Below, piece after piece: positions 10,947-22,543 of a stretch of DNA of 64,000 nucleotides. Numbering within the stretch: the stretch's first letter is position 1; every line of letters starts with the position of its first letter. The notes beneath the pieces are model-generated. The model was given only the letters and a program-made list of their open reading frames with translations, was not told where the DNA came from and ran no database searches. Made by a program: the position numbers and the translations under genes. Source of the stretch: Mycocentrospora acerina (taxonomy: Eukaryota > Ascomycota > Dothideomycetes > Pleosporales); contig JAKUHH010000163.1 of NCBI GenBank assembly GCA_022701365.1, positions 23,521 to 87,520 on the forward strand. The letters run 5' to 3'.

Positions 10947-11736
10947 CGATAGGATGAATAGTAGTACAAGCAAGAGGGTATAACAAATGTACAAACTAGT
11001 AAATATAATAAAATGTACACAATGGAAAATATAATAAATATACAAACTAGTAAATATAATAAATATACAAACTGAATAATGTAGCAATGTACAAAATAAT
11101 GAATACAATAAATGTACAAAACCGTAAATATAACAAATGTATAAACTTATAAATATAACAAATGTACAAACCATTGAGTATAATAAATGTAAAAACTAGT
11201 AAAAACAACAATGTACAGGCACAGAATCGTATCATGAGCATGCTCAAGAAAATACAAGGCAAGCAATTGTTTACCCAAAAAAAAACCAGTAGACACGACC
11301 AATGTATCAGCAGAGAATCGTGGCATGGTCAGTACAGGCTTGGAAGTGTACATTAACTAGCACAGAACCAACACGCGTTGTAGCCATGCCGAGAGAGACG
11401 CGACCTGGAACTGGGTCGCTTAGGCCAACCAAACCCCCATGCACCACGCCGCCTCTCAAGCCTCTCGCCGTCACGCAGGCCTCAGCACCTCCAGCCCTCT
11501 TCCCCGACACAAGCACGCCTCTGCACACGCACACACGCACACACGCATACACACCCAGACACACACACAGTCTCTCGCCAGCCCGCCAGCCGGCAATACC
11601 CCGCCCGCATATCCCCCGTCGCGCCGCACACGCGCTGCACACATCGCCCCGACCTTGCCACGGCCGTAGATTGCGCGCTACACGTACTTTGTTGGCTTCG
11701 GGAGCGTGCAGCCTCGCCCGTGTGCAACCCGACACA
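10947..11736. other. Intergenic region ISC1-TAF12
   Basis: It holds an AT-rich minisatellite (listed separately), then the TAF12 promoter and leader with an AC/ACGC microsatellite at about 11519-11575. The TAF12 frame is open upstream to 11302, but that extension is low-complexity and not like the family. Confidence 0.6.
10983..11220. repeat. AT-rich minisatellite of ~18-26 bp units
   Basis: At least ten imperfect tandem copies of a unit like ATGTACAAACTAGTAAATATA, spaced by AATAA, starting 37 bp after the ISC1 stop. Unit length varies, and minus-strand frames made of Tyr/Ile/Cys repeats are by-products. Confidence 0.85.
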
Positions 11737-12012
11737 ATGAGCGACTCGCAGCCCCAGCCGGCGGCGGGCGCGGCGCAGCAGCCCCAGCAAGCGCAGCAAC
11801 AGCAGCTGCTGCGAGCCGACGACATCCTGAGGCTGCAGTGTCTGGGCGACGACGAGAAGCAGAAGCACCGCGTGGTGATGCAGAGCCTGTGGACCATGAC
11901 GCAGCAGCACCCGCAAGGCAGCCCCGAATACGCCCAGGCCCGCCAGAAGCTCACCGAGTACTCGACCAAGCTGATTGCACGCGAGCGCCAGTACCGCGGG
12001 CGCATGAGGGCC

Positions 12013-12043
<31 letters not shown>

Positions 12044-12879
12044 CCCAGGGCCCGTCCAGCGCGACGCCGCAGGAGCAGCCACAGCCACAGCCACAGCCCG
12101 CCATCAGCGCCGGCGCACCCCAGCAGCCTCCAGTGCAGCAGGCACAGGCACAGGCGCAGGCGCAGGCGCAGGCACGGCCGCCAACCGCCAGTGCCACGCC
12201 GCACGTCGACCCCTCGATTGTCAAGCACGTCCACGACTTCCCCTTTGCGCTGCCGCCCGGCGGTCCCGTGCTGGGCACGCCCGAGGGCGATGCGAAGCTC
12301 AAGGAGCTCAAGAACGTCTACCTGAACTTCCTGGCCAAGTCGGCAAACCTGACCACCCAGATGAGCAAGGTCAACACCCAGATCCAGGAACGCCAGCGGA
12401 CCGGCCAGGACGTGCCGCAGGAGCTGTTTGCCGCAAAGGTGCGCGTCGAGCGCGAATACGCGCAAGCCAAGGGCCAGGTCGACAAGTTCCGCACCATGCA
12501 AAAGTCGTGGAAGGAGGAGCGCGAGCAAAAGGAAGCCCAGCAGGGACAGCACACCCAAGCTCAAGCGCAACCGCAAGCGCAACAACAGCCCACACCCCAG
12601 CAGATGCCACAGCAGCAGCAGCAACCCACACACCAACAGCCTCCACGCCATCCAATCCAGCCAGGCATGCAGCCCCAGCCCCAGCCCCAGATCAAAGAAG
12701 AGCCGCAAATTAAAATCGAGGGCGGCCAGGCACCGCAACCGCAGCCCGCAGCACAGTACAACATGCAGGCAAATGCGCAGCAGCAGCCGCAACAGCCCCA
12801 GCAGAACATGCACCCACAAGCTCCTGTGCATTCACTGCCACAGCAACAACAGCTGCAGCAGCAACAACAGCAACAACAA

Positions 12880-12911
<32 letters not shown>

Positions 12912-13865
12912 ACAGCAACAACAACAGCAACAACAGCAACAACAACAACAATTCCCCCGCCAGCCACCCGCGCCTCACTCGCAGCAAATGCCGCCAAACC
13001 AGGGCCAGCAATTTGCGCCTGGCCAGCAACAGCTCCCGCAGCAACACACTCGCCCGCAGATCAACCCTCATCAAGCAAACGCGCACCAGCACCAGCAAAC
13101 CAACTCGCCCCACCCACAGTCGGCGACAAACGCCGGCCCCCCAGTCCCGCTCTCTCACCAAGCCGCCGTCAGCGCTGCAAACCGATCCTACACCGACGGC
13201 GGCCCGCGCACAAACACCCCCATGGGCGCAGGAGGCCAGGGCAACTTCCACGCGCCCGGCAGCCGCGAGCGCGAGCAGCTCAACAACCCCAAGATGCCCA
13301 TCCCACGTCATCTTAACGTCGCCTCACCCATGCCCGTCAACATGGGCCAGGCGCGCCCTACCATGAGCGGCCCAACAAACGGCGCACCAGGCCCAATGGG
13401 CCAGCCCGTTATCCCTCGCCCACCACCATTCCAGCTCGAGGGCGAAGGCGAGCGCGTCCTCAGCAAGCGCAAACTCGACGAGCTGGTGCGACAAGTCACG
13501 GGCGGCGGAGAAGAGGCACTGACGCCCGAGGTCGAAGAGGTGAGTCCTATTTCCCAAATCCAACATGCATGCAGACCCAATGAATACTAATTGCCACCTC
13601 CCCACAGGCCGTTATGCAGCTCGCCGACGACTTTGTCGACAACGTCATCAGCAGCGCTTGCAAACTCTCCAAGCTCCGCGAGTCCCCGCAACTCGACATA
13701 CGTGACATGCAACTCATCCTCGAGCGCAACTACAACATCCGCATCCCTGGCTACGCCTCGGACGAGGTCCGTACCGTGCGTAAGATTGTCCCTGCCACGG
13801 GGTGGGTTGAGAAGATGAAGGCCATCAACGCCGCAAAAGTCATGGGTGGGAAGACTGACTTTTAA
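11737..13865 (+). CDS. TAF12: TFIID/SAGA subunit TAF12 with long Gln-rich N-terminus
   Basis: Two exons, 11737..13539 and 13608..13865, 686 residues. TAF12 pairs with TAF4 (TFIID) or Ada1 (SAGA) through a histone fold and acts in RNA polymerase II transcription initiation in the nucleus. The histone fold is at the C-terminus: VLSKRKLDELVRQV starts helix 1 in exon 1, and after the intron comes LADDFVDNVISSACKLSK, then LDIRDMQLILERNYNIRIPG, which is diagnostic of TAF12. The start at 11737 gives an N-terminus with a conserved helical segment (LRADDILRLQ). The middle is Gln/Pro/Ala-rich, with one almost pure Gln tract of about 36 residues around bases 12838-12950. Confidence 0.95.
12838..12950 (+). 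repeat. CAG/CAA repeat encoding poly-Gln in TAF12
   Basis: Mixed CAG and CAA codons in frame, broken by only one non-Gln codon near its start. The mix of synonymous codons suggests selection for glutamine rather than pure slippage; length is likely polymorphic. Confidence 0.9.
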
Positions 13866-14793
13866 ATCAAACGCTAAACTTGTTTGTTTGTTTGTTTGGT
13901 TTGGTTTTAGAAGAAGAAGAAGAAGAAAAAACTGATTATCCGCGTTTCTTTGGCTAATTTCTGCGGCCTGCGTTGCTGCGCCGGGATTTAGGTACAGAGG
14001 ATAGTAGTAGTAGTATCCACGATGCTTTGTTCAGAATCGCTCATAAGAGGGAGACGAGAGACGAAGACGGACAGGCGCGACTCGTTTCTAGCTTGAAGAT
14101 GTATACTCCTCTTCTTCTTCTTCTTTATACCTCTTCGTCGTCATCATCGTCATCATCATCATCTTCTTCTTCCCGCAAAGACAACAAGCAACAAATGGAC
14201 GACAAGGGCATGTGGAAGACGGTCAAGACGAGCGAATCACTTCTGCGGCATGGTTCGTTTGCGGTGGATCCCGTGGTGGGAATGCGGTTTGCAGGTGTGA
14301 CGGAGAGGGATATCAAGGCGTATTTGGTGAGTGTTGGGCTCCTTGTTGAAAACAAGAATTGAGGACCAAGGAAGGGCGTTGGTGTATACATATGTGCGTG
14401 CTTGCACGCATGTTTTCTTTTTTCCTCTTCCTCTTCATCTTCCTCTTCCTCTTCCCCTTCCTCTTCTTCGTCTTCTTCTCTCCAATGCGCACGGGTAGTA
14501 TTCAAGATTCAAGACTCATGAGAGTGATGCCGTGTTTCTTGGTTGAAGTTGTAGATGGAGATGCAGATGTAGATGCAAATGGAATGATTGATAATGGCAT
14601 TCTCTTCATCATTTTTTTCTCTCTTCGTCTTCTCCTCGTCGTCGTACTTGACTGTCTTTGTAGTCGGCAGAGTAGGAATCTATACGTGTACATCTGCTTG
14701 TTGCTACCATGACATGACCCTCCCGCTCCGCTACCCACTTTTCCTTTGTCTATTCACACATTCACACATTCACCTATTCATCCATCCACACTT
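13866..14793. other. Intergenic region TAF12-UGGT with one possible small gene
   Basis: The 3' ends of TAF12 (+) and UGGT (-) face each other across about 930 bp. There are GAA/AAG and TCATCATC tracts at about 13905-13930 and 14108-14175, and a CTTCCT tract at about 14415-14470. The only candidate gene is listed separately. Confidence 0.5.
14195..14546 (+). CDS. Possible small two-exon protein of 59 residues, unrecognised
   Basis: Proposed exons 14195..14326 and 14499..14546. The first exon begins MDDKGMWKTVKTSESLL and reads as ordinary, non-repetitive protein. It ends exactly at a strong donor (TTG|GTGAGTG). A pyrimidine-rich stretch then leads to an acceptor ending GGGTAG, after which the frame continues for 15 codons to a stop. 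The 172-nt intron is longer than others here and lacks a clear CTAAC branch site. I recognise no family. Transcript evidence is needed before accepting it. Confidence 0.25.
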
Positions 14794-17700
14794 CTACAAC
14801 TCATCCTTCTTCCTCTCCTTCTCCTTCTCCTTCTCCTTCTCCTTCTCAGCCCTCTCCCTAACTTGCTCCTCCTCCTGCACATCCCTCTTCCCTGCCTTTC
14901 CATCCCCATGCCCGTCCTCGCTTGTCTCGCCCCTCACCCTCCGAGCCAGCCCCGCAATCTCCTCATCATACACATTCCACTCGGGAATCTGTCGCCTCGC
15001 CCTCTCCAGCTTGGGCTCCTTGGTCAACGGGTTGTTGCACAAATCAATCGTCTTGGCCTTGTCCAGATCCTCGTCTGCACACCACGTCTCGCACCACAGC
15101 CATTCCTGCGGCAGGCTGTGGATCGGCAGGTTGAACTGCATGTTGTTGGGCAGGTCCTGGTCGAGGTTCGACAACGACGCCGGGTCCGCCGAGAGTGAGT
15201 GGTACTGCTGCCGGAGGCGGTCGCCTGCGGCAAGCTGTCGGAAGCGCGTCAAATCCACCACGTACAGCGCCGAGATGTGGTACGGACGCCCGCGGAGAAA
15301 GTTGGCCCAGTAGCCCGTTTTCCAGAACCGGAACCCTTCCATTTCCGTGCGCGAGTCGCCCATGGGTGTGAAGCCATACGGTGCGCCTTGCAGGTCGTGT
15401 GTCACCAGCTCGTACATGTCGGTGCGCACGATTTGGTCCGCATCGACAAAAATAACCTTGTCCAGGTCGAGCGGAAAGAGCACGTCGAGGAAGAGAATCT
15501 TGTAGCCCCAGATTTCCCGCTGCTTTTCCGTCTGCCCCCGCAGCCAGTGTGGCCATTTGTATGTCACCATTTCGTACGAGAAGTTGTATTCGGCCGCCAT
15601 CAACGGGAGGAACGACTTGAACGACGGAGAGAGGAATTGCTCAATGAACCAGAATTTCACACTGTGATTGGTGTGCTTCATAACAGAAAGCATCATAATG
15701 TTGAGCATGCGTTCGTAGAGGTGGCCCGACGCGACAGAGAAGATGTTAATGTCGGCTTGCGTGCCCTTCTTGCCTGCTTTGCTGCCAGCTAGGAGATCGG
15801 CGCCCTTTTGGATTATCTTCTCGCTGTTGAAATTGAGGCCGAGCTTTCCGAGTAGTTTGTTCACTGTTTGCGTGCCCTTTGTAACAAGTTCCGAAGCAAC
15901 AGACTCTTCAACCGCAAGCACGTCAGCCTCTTCTTGGCCAGGTTTACGCGACAGGCGAGGGAAAAGCGTGGTGCCCTGGAAGCTCATCAGCGCAATCTCC
16001 GTTGTCTCATCGCCAGGCTGTGGTGCCCAGCCTTTGGATCCTGCGCTGTCGATTGTGAAGATATCCTGCGAGCGACCATTCTTGAGCTGGATGTTGTAGA
16101 TACCTGGGTTGGCTTTGAACTGGAAATAGCCCAAGTTGGCCATGATGATAGTGTCGGCGAAATGAGAATCTTTCTCGGTAGTAAGAACGACTTCCGCACC
16201 GCGTGGTGGTTGGCCACTGTTGCTGGTATCGCGTGAGTGGCCCTCAATGAGGATACTTTCCAGCCCGTATACTGCGTCGATATCGGCACCAGCTGGCAGA
16301 GAGCTCAGCTTGATATTGTCAAGATCGTGCACAGACTCTTCTGGTGCCACAAGCCATGACGGTGGGACATCCATGCCTAGATTCAACAGAGCCTCCCTTG
16401 GAATACCTGAAAAGTGAGCCTTCAAGCTACCGACAAACCCATCTGGCTTGAATGTAGGCTTGGAATCCAGGAGGTATCTGTAAAAGCGCTTAACTGGTAG
16501 CTCCTGCAACATCTCCTTAGGGTTTAGGAAAAGCTTAAGTTGTACACCATCCATGTCGCTAAGCGTCTTCAAAATAGGAATCCATTTCTGAGCGAGCTCA
16601 GTAGCCGGATCGATCGAGGCCACAATCTGAAAGATGGCTGTCTCACCATCTCCTTTGATAATGGCAGTATGCTTCTCGGCCCAGTTCTTGAACATGTTCA
16701 CCCTTAATGTTGGTGCTGTCTCGAACATGCCTTCTGGCATATCAGAAATGGCAGAAAGTGCCACGAGAGACTGAATCTTGGCGAGATCGAACGGAGATGA
16801 AATCTTTGCTGTAAGCTCCAGACTCTCAAGAGCCTTGTTTAGAGGCTGGATGCGTCTGGATGCTTCGTAGGCCAAAAGGGTGTCCATATCGCCCTTTGAG
16901 AAGATTTGATCAGTGGGAATAGGTCCTATCTTGCGCCCATTGACGATGATCCCATGCTCACCAGACTTGAACCCAAAAGTCTCGATCAAAGGCTCAGCGG
17001 CTTCCCAAAATTGTTTCGATTTTGCGAGAACCGAAGCAGCCACTTGCTTCTGTGCCAAGGTAGACAATAAGACATCGCTTGTGAGCTTGCGGCCAGACTC
17101 TATGTACACGTCCAAAAGCCCTCCCGCAGTACTGGTCTGATCCGCACCAGCTTGAGGGTTGTGGATCAGGACAATTTCAGCGCTTGGGTTCTCGTTGCGG
17201 TACTCAGCTACAGACGTTAGCAGCCGGTGTCCAGATTCCGAATCAAAGTCGCTGACGACTGTCAGATGTGCCCACTCCTTCTGACTTGCGGTTTCCGTTG
17301 CTTGAATGGAGGGCATCTTCCGGAAGATCTCTCCGTGAGTCCCTTCAAACTCAGCCATGTTTACGAGCGTGATGTCCTTCTCCTTCTCAGGAATGATCAG
17401 AGGATTACGCTTGATGGCAGCTTGTGATAAAAACTGTGATGGTACCCAACTGCTTTCTGGAATACCTCCCTCGAAGACACCTTGCTGTATCTGGCGGAGA
17501 TCCATACTAACCCTCTGGCTAAGTAGGGACAACCAATCATCACCTCTCGCGATTGGGACTCCATTAACAAAGACTGGGGCATTTGCGTCAGTTGCTGCTA
17601 GGCGTTGCAGGTATGCCTTGGTTCTGTCGATCCGCTCGTCGAGTCCCTCCGACTTCAGAACATCGGCCAGCTCGAGTGCTTGACGTTCTTTGCGGATTTT

Positions 17701-19558
17701 GGCGCCTTCTACGCTTGAATCAAAGATTGACTTGTCAGGCTTTGCCAGTTTTTTGCTTTGCAAAGACTAAGTACCTTCAATTAGTCAAGTCCCACGTGAA
17801 GGAATCGTCAAACTTACATTCTCGAGGTAGGTGATGACAGTAGACAGTCCATAGGTACTCTGCAGATGATAGATTACTTTTGCTTGCCCTACGGCTCCTG
17901 CAGTCGAGGTCCGAGGGACGAAACCCCACCGTACTGAAATGCCACGCTTGATGAGACTGAGAACAGTGTTGATAATATTTGAAACTTCCTCTGCGGAGGT
18001 GAAGTCGACAGGTAAGATTGTATTGTGGATGTCGCGGCGAACCTGAGGTAGCTGACCCGGATAAGTCCTCTGCAGGAGCTACAGAACTGTTAGCACTCGC
18101 TTTCAACACTCTTTATTATGCTTACAGCTCGCAACTCAGACGGCCATTGGTCGTATCTGGAGTCCTTCTCAATGTTGTTCATCCAGACAATTATACCGCC
18201 ACCTTCGGCCTCATCTCTAAAGTCATAGCGTTGGGGTTCATCTCCTGACTGGGTCTCTGTAAGGGCCGGGTGTGATAGTAGCAAAATGGCGTCAGAAGCT
18301 CCAAGTCCCTGGCTTCGAACGCCATTTATCAGCTTACGCTCGCGACGAAGATGTGCTAAAAGAGAGTACGGGTTCACATCGCGAGCGGGAATTTGCACGC
18401 CATTGATCCAGATCATATTCGATCCTGAAGGAAGAAGCAGTTCACGGTTGCTCTTGTGCTCCTCTAGAAAATTCTCTGACACGTTCTGAGCAGCAATTAC
18501 TGATGAGTACTTGGGGAAGTCTTGGCTGAGCTTCAAAAGCGTATCCAGTGGCTGCTCACTCTTCATGATGAAGCTGGCAGCCTTTAGACCAAGATCCGAC
18601 ACCTCCTCTTTGGACAAAGGTTTTAAATCTGTGACTTCTTCGTCATCGCGAAGCTCCATGCCCAATGGCTTCTGGTCAGCGACCTTGTCCGTCTGTTCGG
18701 TCTGTCTGTCGTCGATAACGATATAGTCGGTACGTTTCAGCTGGAGTCCCACGCCATATCCATTCACTATCAGTGGGGTCTTTGTTGTCTTAAGAGACGG
18801 TTTATGTCGGATTCGGTACGAGGTTTTTCCCTCTTTGGCTGTCCGGCTCACTGTACTGTGGAATTCCTTGAAGCGGGGCGATGTGATATCGGCGTATAAT
18901 ATAGAGGGCAAGCTTGAACTGTTGCCGATTGCGCGATCGAATGGAAGTTCATCCAGGCTGTTGTAACGTTAGCATAATGTTCATGTATTCGTTCGAACAA
19001 CTCTGCCATGTACCGTTCATTCTCGATATTGCCGTGAGGCTCGTCCAGATGCGGCGAGCAGTACTGCTTCCCGCCAAAAGAAATCCAGGTATGACATTGT
19101 TTCCCTTGCTCTGTGACCAACGAGGGTTCAACCGAGGTTCTGTAGAACTGATAATGTGCTTCTATGCGAGGGGCAGCCGAGTGGACTGAAAGCGCGAATT
19201 CGAATGAGGCAAAGGTTTCAGGGTCTGTGATGTGCCCATCGCTTTTCAACAAGTCTACAAACGCGTCATATATCTCCTTATCCGTGCCTTTCCCATCAAA
19301 ATAGCCTCGAGCTAGCTGGTCGAGGATGGGGTAGTATGCGGTTGCGTTCTCTTCCGCGGCGGTCTCTCTACATACTGTCAGCTGAACTCGCGATACCCGA
19401 AAACAAGGAGCTTACAATAGTTCTACCAGAAAAGGCGCAGGGTTGAATGAAGCTTGCAGAGCTACATTGATACTTGGGCTGGCAAGGGCGCCAGCGTGTT
19501 TGAGCGCGCTGAACGCGAGGAGCGTGTTTGCGCTCAGGAACGACGCAGGGACCCGCAT
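14794..19558 (-). CDS. gpt1: UDP-glucose:glycoprotein glucosyltransferase (ER folding sensor)
   Basis: Five exons (minus strand): 19558..19416, 19367..19014, 18957..18126, 18078..17818, 17766..14794; 1520 residues, the family's usual size. UGGT re-glucosylates misfolded N-glycoproteins in the ER so that they rebind calnexin. A signal peptide covers about the first 26 residues, followed by SPSINVALQASFNPAPFLVE, the typical mature start. The large N-terminal thioredoxin-like folding-sensor region includes LPSILYADITSPRFKEFH. The C-terminal GT24 catalytic domain starts near residue 1200 (INIFSVASGHLYERMLNIMM), with the metal-binding DAD in FVDADQIVRTDM near 1305, then LDQDLPNNMQ and LPQEWLWCETWC. 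The chain ends in a Lys/Glu hexanucleotide-repeat segment and KDEL, an ER retrieval signal. All four introns are 47-56 nt. S. cerevisiae Kre5 is the divergent relative. Confidence 0.96.
14815..14848. repeat. TTCTCC hexanucleotide repeat in the UGGT C-terminus
   Basis: Five or more tandem CTTCTC units on the + strand encode alternating Glu-Lys on the minus strand, immediately before Arg-Lys-Lys-Asp-Glu-Leu and the stop. Confidence 0.85.
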
Positions 19559-20351
19559 GATGCAGTACTGTACTTGAAGCTTCTGCAATGTCCCCTATGA
19601 TCCTTGATAGAGCAAAAGTATGGTGTATTGCATTCAAGGTTGACAGTAAGCTCCAATATCAGGAAGTTGCAACGTGTAGCATTTCCTTGTAGGCCAACAA
19701 GCTAAACGATTCAACAAGTCAAGTTAAAACAGATGTCAGCGCATCAAGCGTGATGCACGCTGAAAAGAACGTCAATAACAGAAGGTTGTCTCGATCATGA
19801 AACTGGGGCGTTTACTCGCTTTGAAAGGTGTCTCAAGAATCTCGCGACAAGATCCCTGTAAGAGCTACGTATCGATTGTGAGCGTACCTGAACGACCAAA
19901 AACCGGAAGACCTCCGATGAAAGAGCTACTGAACATCTACCCCACAAATGACTTTGACTTTGATCGTAACAGTTGTGCTCGATTACTTGTAGGCGGCCTG
20001 AAAACCAGCTGCCTGCACATTTTTGAGGATTTGTAAATGACCTCATGTAAGCTCGTAACAATTCCGCGATCGGCTTGCGCACTTGACTCCGATCCAAGTT
20101 GGTATTACAAGACTACAAAATCACCAATAGTACCCCAGTATGTCCATGGATTGTATATGAGACCAGTAGAATTCATTTCTGAAAACAAAACGTCATGATT
20201 CTCTTACACAACTGCTTACTTAATCGACGGATAAGATACGATTAAAGTATCTTAAATATAAATAGTCTGCCATCTCCATGAAACTCAAAGGAATTCAAGC
20301 ATCACCTTGACCTCTCTACACCTCTCTCCTAACCTTTATCGGCCGTCCAAA
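19559..20351. other. Divergent intergenic region UGGT-MFS transporter
   Basis: About 790 bp with no convincing gene. Frames near 19797..20036 (+) and 19795..20097 (-) overlap each other and resemble no family. It must carry both promoters; the transporter TATA and GATA motifs are listed separately. Confidence 0.5.
20230..20264 (+). promoter_or_regulatory. Putative core promoter of the MFS gene: GATA motifs and TATA box
   Basis: A GATAAGATA doublet begins at 20230 and a TATAAATA box at 20257, about 95 bp before the ATG at 20352. Assignment rests on position and consensus only. GATA motifs can bind nitrogen or iron regulators in fungi, but nothing here shows which. Confidence 0.4.
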
Positions 20352-22060
20352 ATGTCGCGTACCAGATCCTCCATCGAACTTGTGGAGTACCCGTCGACTC
20401 CTTTGAATGTCGCCCAACCACATGGCTTTCATGCTGATGCAAAGGACAATGACCACGAAGGCCTTCACTCGGTTAGCATGCCCAACTACGCTATATCGAC
20501 TGAACAAATACCGAACCCAAGCAAAAGTACGACAGCAATTGTATTGTTTACAGTAGTGTGTGCCACAATGATGAGTAGTTTGCTGTCTGGAGTGGTTGCT
20601 ATTGCGCTACCGACTATGGCTCGAGACTTACCTCTTGCACCTAGTGTACTTTTTTGGTAGTGCAAATTCTGGCGAGCAGACGGACGACGCTGACGATTTC
20701 AGGCCAATCTCAATCTATGCCTTGACTTGTGGTTGCACTCTCCTTCTGCTCGGATCCGTCGCTGACGTCGTAGGCTCTCGGCCTATGTATCTGACCGGAT
20801 GCTTTCTCCAATCTGGGTTCACTCTTGCTTGTGGTCTGGCTCAGACCAGTACCCAGATGATTGTCTTCCGTGCATTTGGTGGAGTTGCCATATCGTTCTG
20901 TCTTCCCTCGGCCGTAAGCATTATCGCTCGCACATTTCCCGAAGGCAGGAGCAGAAATATTGCATTTGCTTCAATGGGCGGTGGTCAGCCTATCGGGTTC
21001 TCCCTCGGACTTGTGCTTGGAGGTGTCTTCACTGATACCATAGGATGGAGGTGGGGTTTCCACGTCAGTGCTATCATCAATACTATCGTCCTTGTCGTTG
21101 CATTCTTTGGGCTACCCAAGATTGAGGATAAAAAGGGCCAAGTATTCTCGCGTCTCAGGAACGAGATCGACTGGGTTGGCATCGCCATGGGTAGTGCATC
21201 TCTGGCTCTGCTGTCGTACTGTTTCGCGTAAGCTCCCATTCTGTGTCATGATGGTATTTGCTGATGTATTCGCTAGTCTGATCTCGGAAGACATGAAGAA
21301 AATCAAAGAAGCGCAAACAATCGCTCTCTTGGCTGTCGCCGTAGCATTGATACCATCCTTTATCTTTTGGGTGGGACGGCAAGAAAAGCTGGGAAGACCA
21401 GCTATCATTCCCAACTCTCTCTGGCGCAACCGGGTTTTCAGCGTGATTTGCATTGGTGTCTTTGTTGTTTGGGGAGTATTCAACGCTTTGGAGACGTATT
21501 CGACGCTCTTTTTCCAGGATGTCCAGGGGATCTCAGCGGTTCAGACTGCACTTCGCTTCCTGCCTACCCCTGTTGCTGGCGCGCTTACCAACGTCGTCAT
21601 GGGTCTGGTCGTGCACAAAGTCAGCGCCAGCAGGGCTGTCATCATCGGTGTGTCATTAAGTGCTGTTGGTGGTCTGCTCATGTGCATCATCAAGCCGGAG
21701 TGGACGTACTGGGCATGCGCCTTTCCAGCTGTGTCGCTCAACGCTATCGGGGCTGACGTTCTATTCACCGTGTCGAACCTCGTCATCTCATCAGTATTTC
21801 CGGCGCAGATGCAAGGGGTTGCGGGCGGTGTTTTCAACACTATTGCTCAGATTGGGAAGAGCGTCGGACTGGCAACGAGCGCTGTCATCGCAACAAGTGT
21901 CACCGCACAGTCAAAGCATCACGCGAAAGAGAGTCCCGTGGCGCTTATGGAAGGGTTCCGCGCCGCATTCTGGTACCTGTTTGCGTTGAGCTGTGCTACG
22001 AGTCTTTTGTTTGCCTGGGGCCTGAGAGGAATCGGCAAAGTCGGGGTCAAGAGGGAGTGA
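20352..22060 (+). CDS. Major facilitator superfamily exporter (DHA2-like drug:H+ antiporter type)
   Basis: Three exons, 20352..20656, 20703..21227, 21277..22060, 537 residues. A hydrophilic N-terminus of about 55 residues is followed by 12-14 membrane spans. Family motifs include LLLGSVADVVGSRPMYLTG (the loop 2-3 motif A region, GxxaDrxGrr type) and MGGGQPIGFSLGLVLGGVFT (motif C-like, antiporter signature, Gly-rich span 5). WRWGFHVSAI follows as in 14-span exporters. The substrate is unknown. There is no biosynthetic cluster beside it: the neighbours are UGGT and a DUF3431 protein, so export of a local metabolite is not supported by context. Introns are only 46 and 49 nt. Confidence 0.88.
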
Positions 22061-22543
22061 GGGTGCATGCGATTATTGCATCATTGTGATGCTGGCGCGG
22101 CGGTCAGTCGGGCGTTGAATGGCGGGGCTCTTCACGTCTGCCGTGTCAACAGGCTGTTTGCGTGTGGGTGATTAAGCGTCTATATATATGTGTACATTTT
22201 TGTATGCGCATGCATGTAATTATAGAACTCGTAAAAAGCACGTCGGTCGGACTTTACAAGCCCAAGCTTTACCGGTCCGGTGCCACATACCTTGGCGCTC
22301 AACCGCAACGTACCGCCCCGTTGTGCTGCTGCTATGCAGGGGCCTGGGTTTTACACATGAAACGGAATGCTAAGCCCAACGCGAGCGCGGCCCACCCGCA
22401 GACGAGCGTATCATAGAGGCAGTTATGACCCGCAAGTCCTCCCCAGACATGACCGCATCGACCACGCGTCTTCTTCTGACATTTTCGAATCCCCGCGGCG
22501 AGCAACCACGCTCTTTGACCACGAGTCCGATTGCCCTGTCACG
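22061..22543. other. Intergenic region MFS-DUF3431
   Basis: About 480 bp, no gene seen. The DUF3431 frame is open upstream to 22367, but that part is Arg-rich and out of keeping with a membrane-anchor start. Confidence 0.5.

Noticed and set aside
11302..11736. N-terminal extension of TAF12 to 11302
   Set aside because: The extension is Pro/Thr/His low-complexity from an AC microsatellite, and the ATG at 11737 gives a family-like start.
11482..12831. Long Leu-rich minus-strand frame across TAF12
   Set aside because: It is the antisense reading of Gln codons (CAG gives CTG), not a gene.
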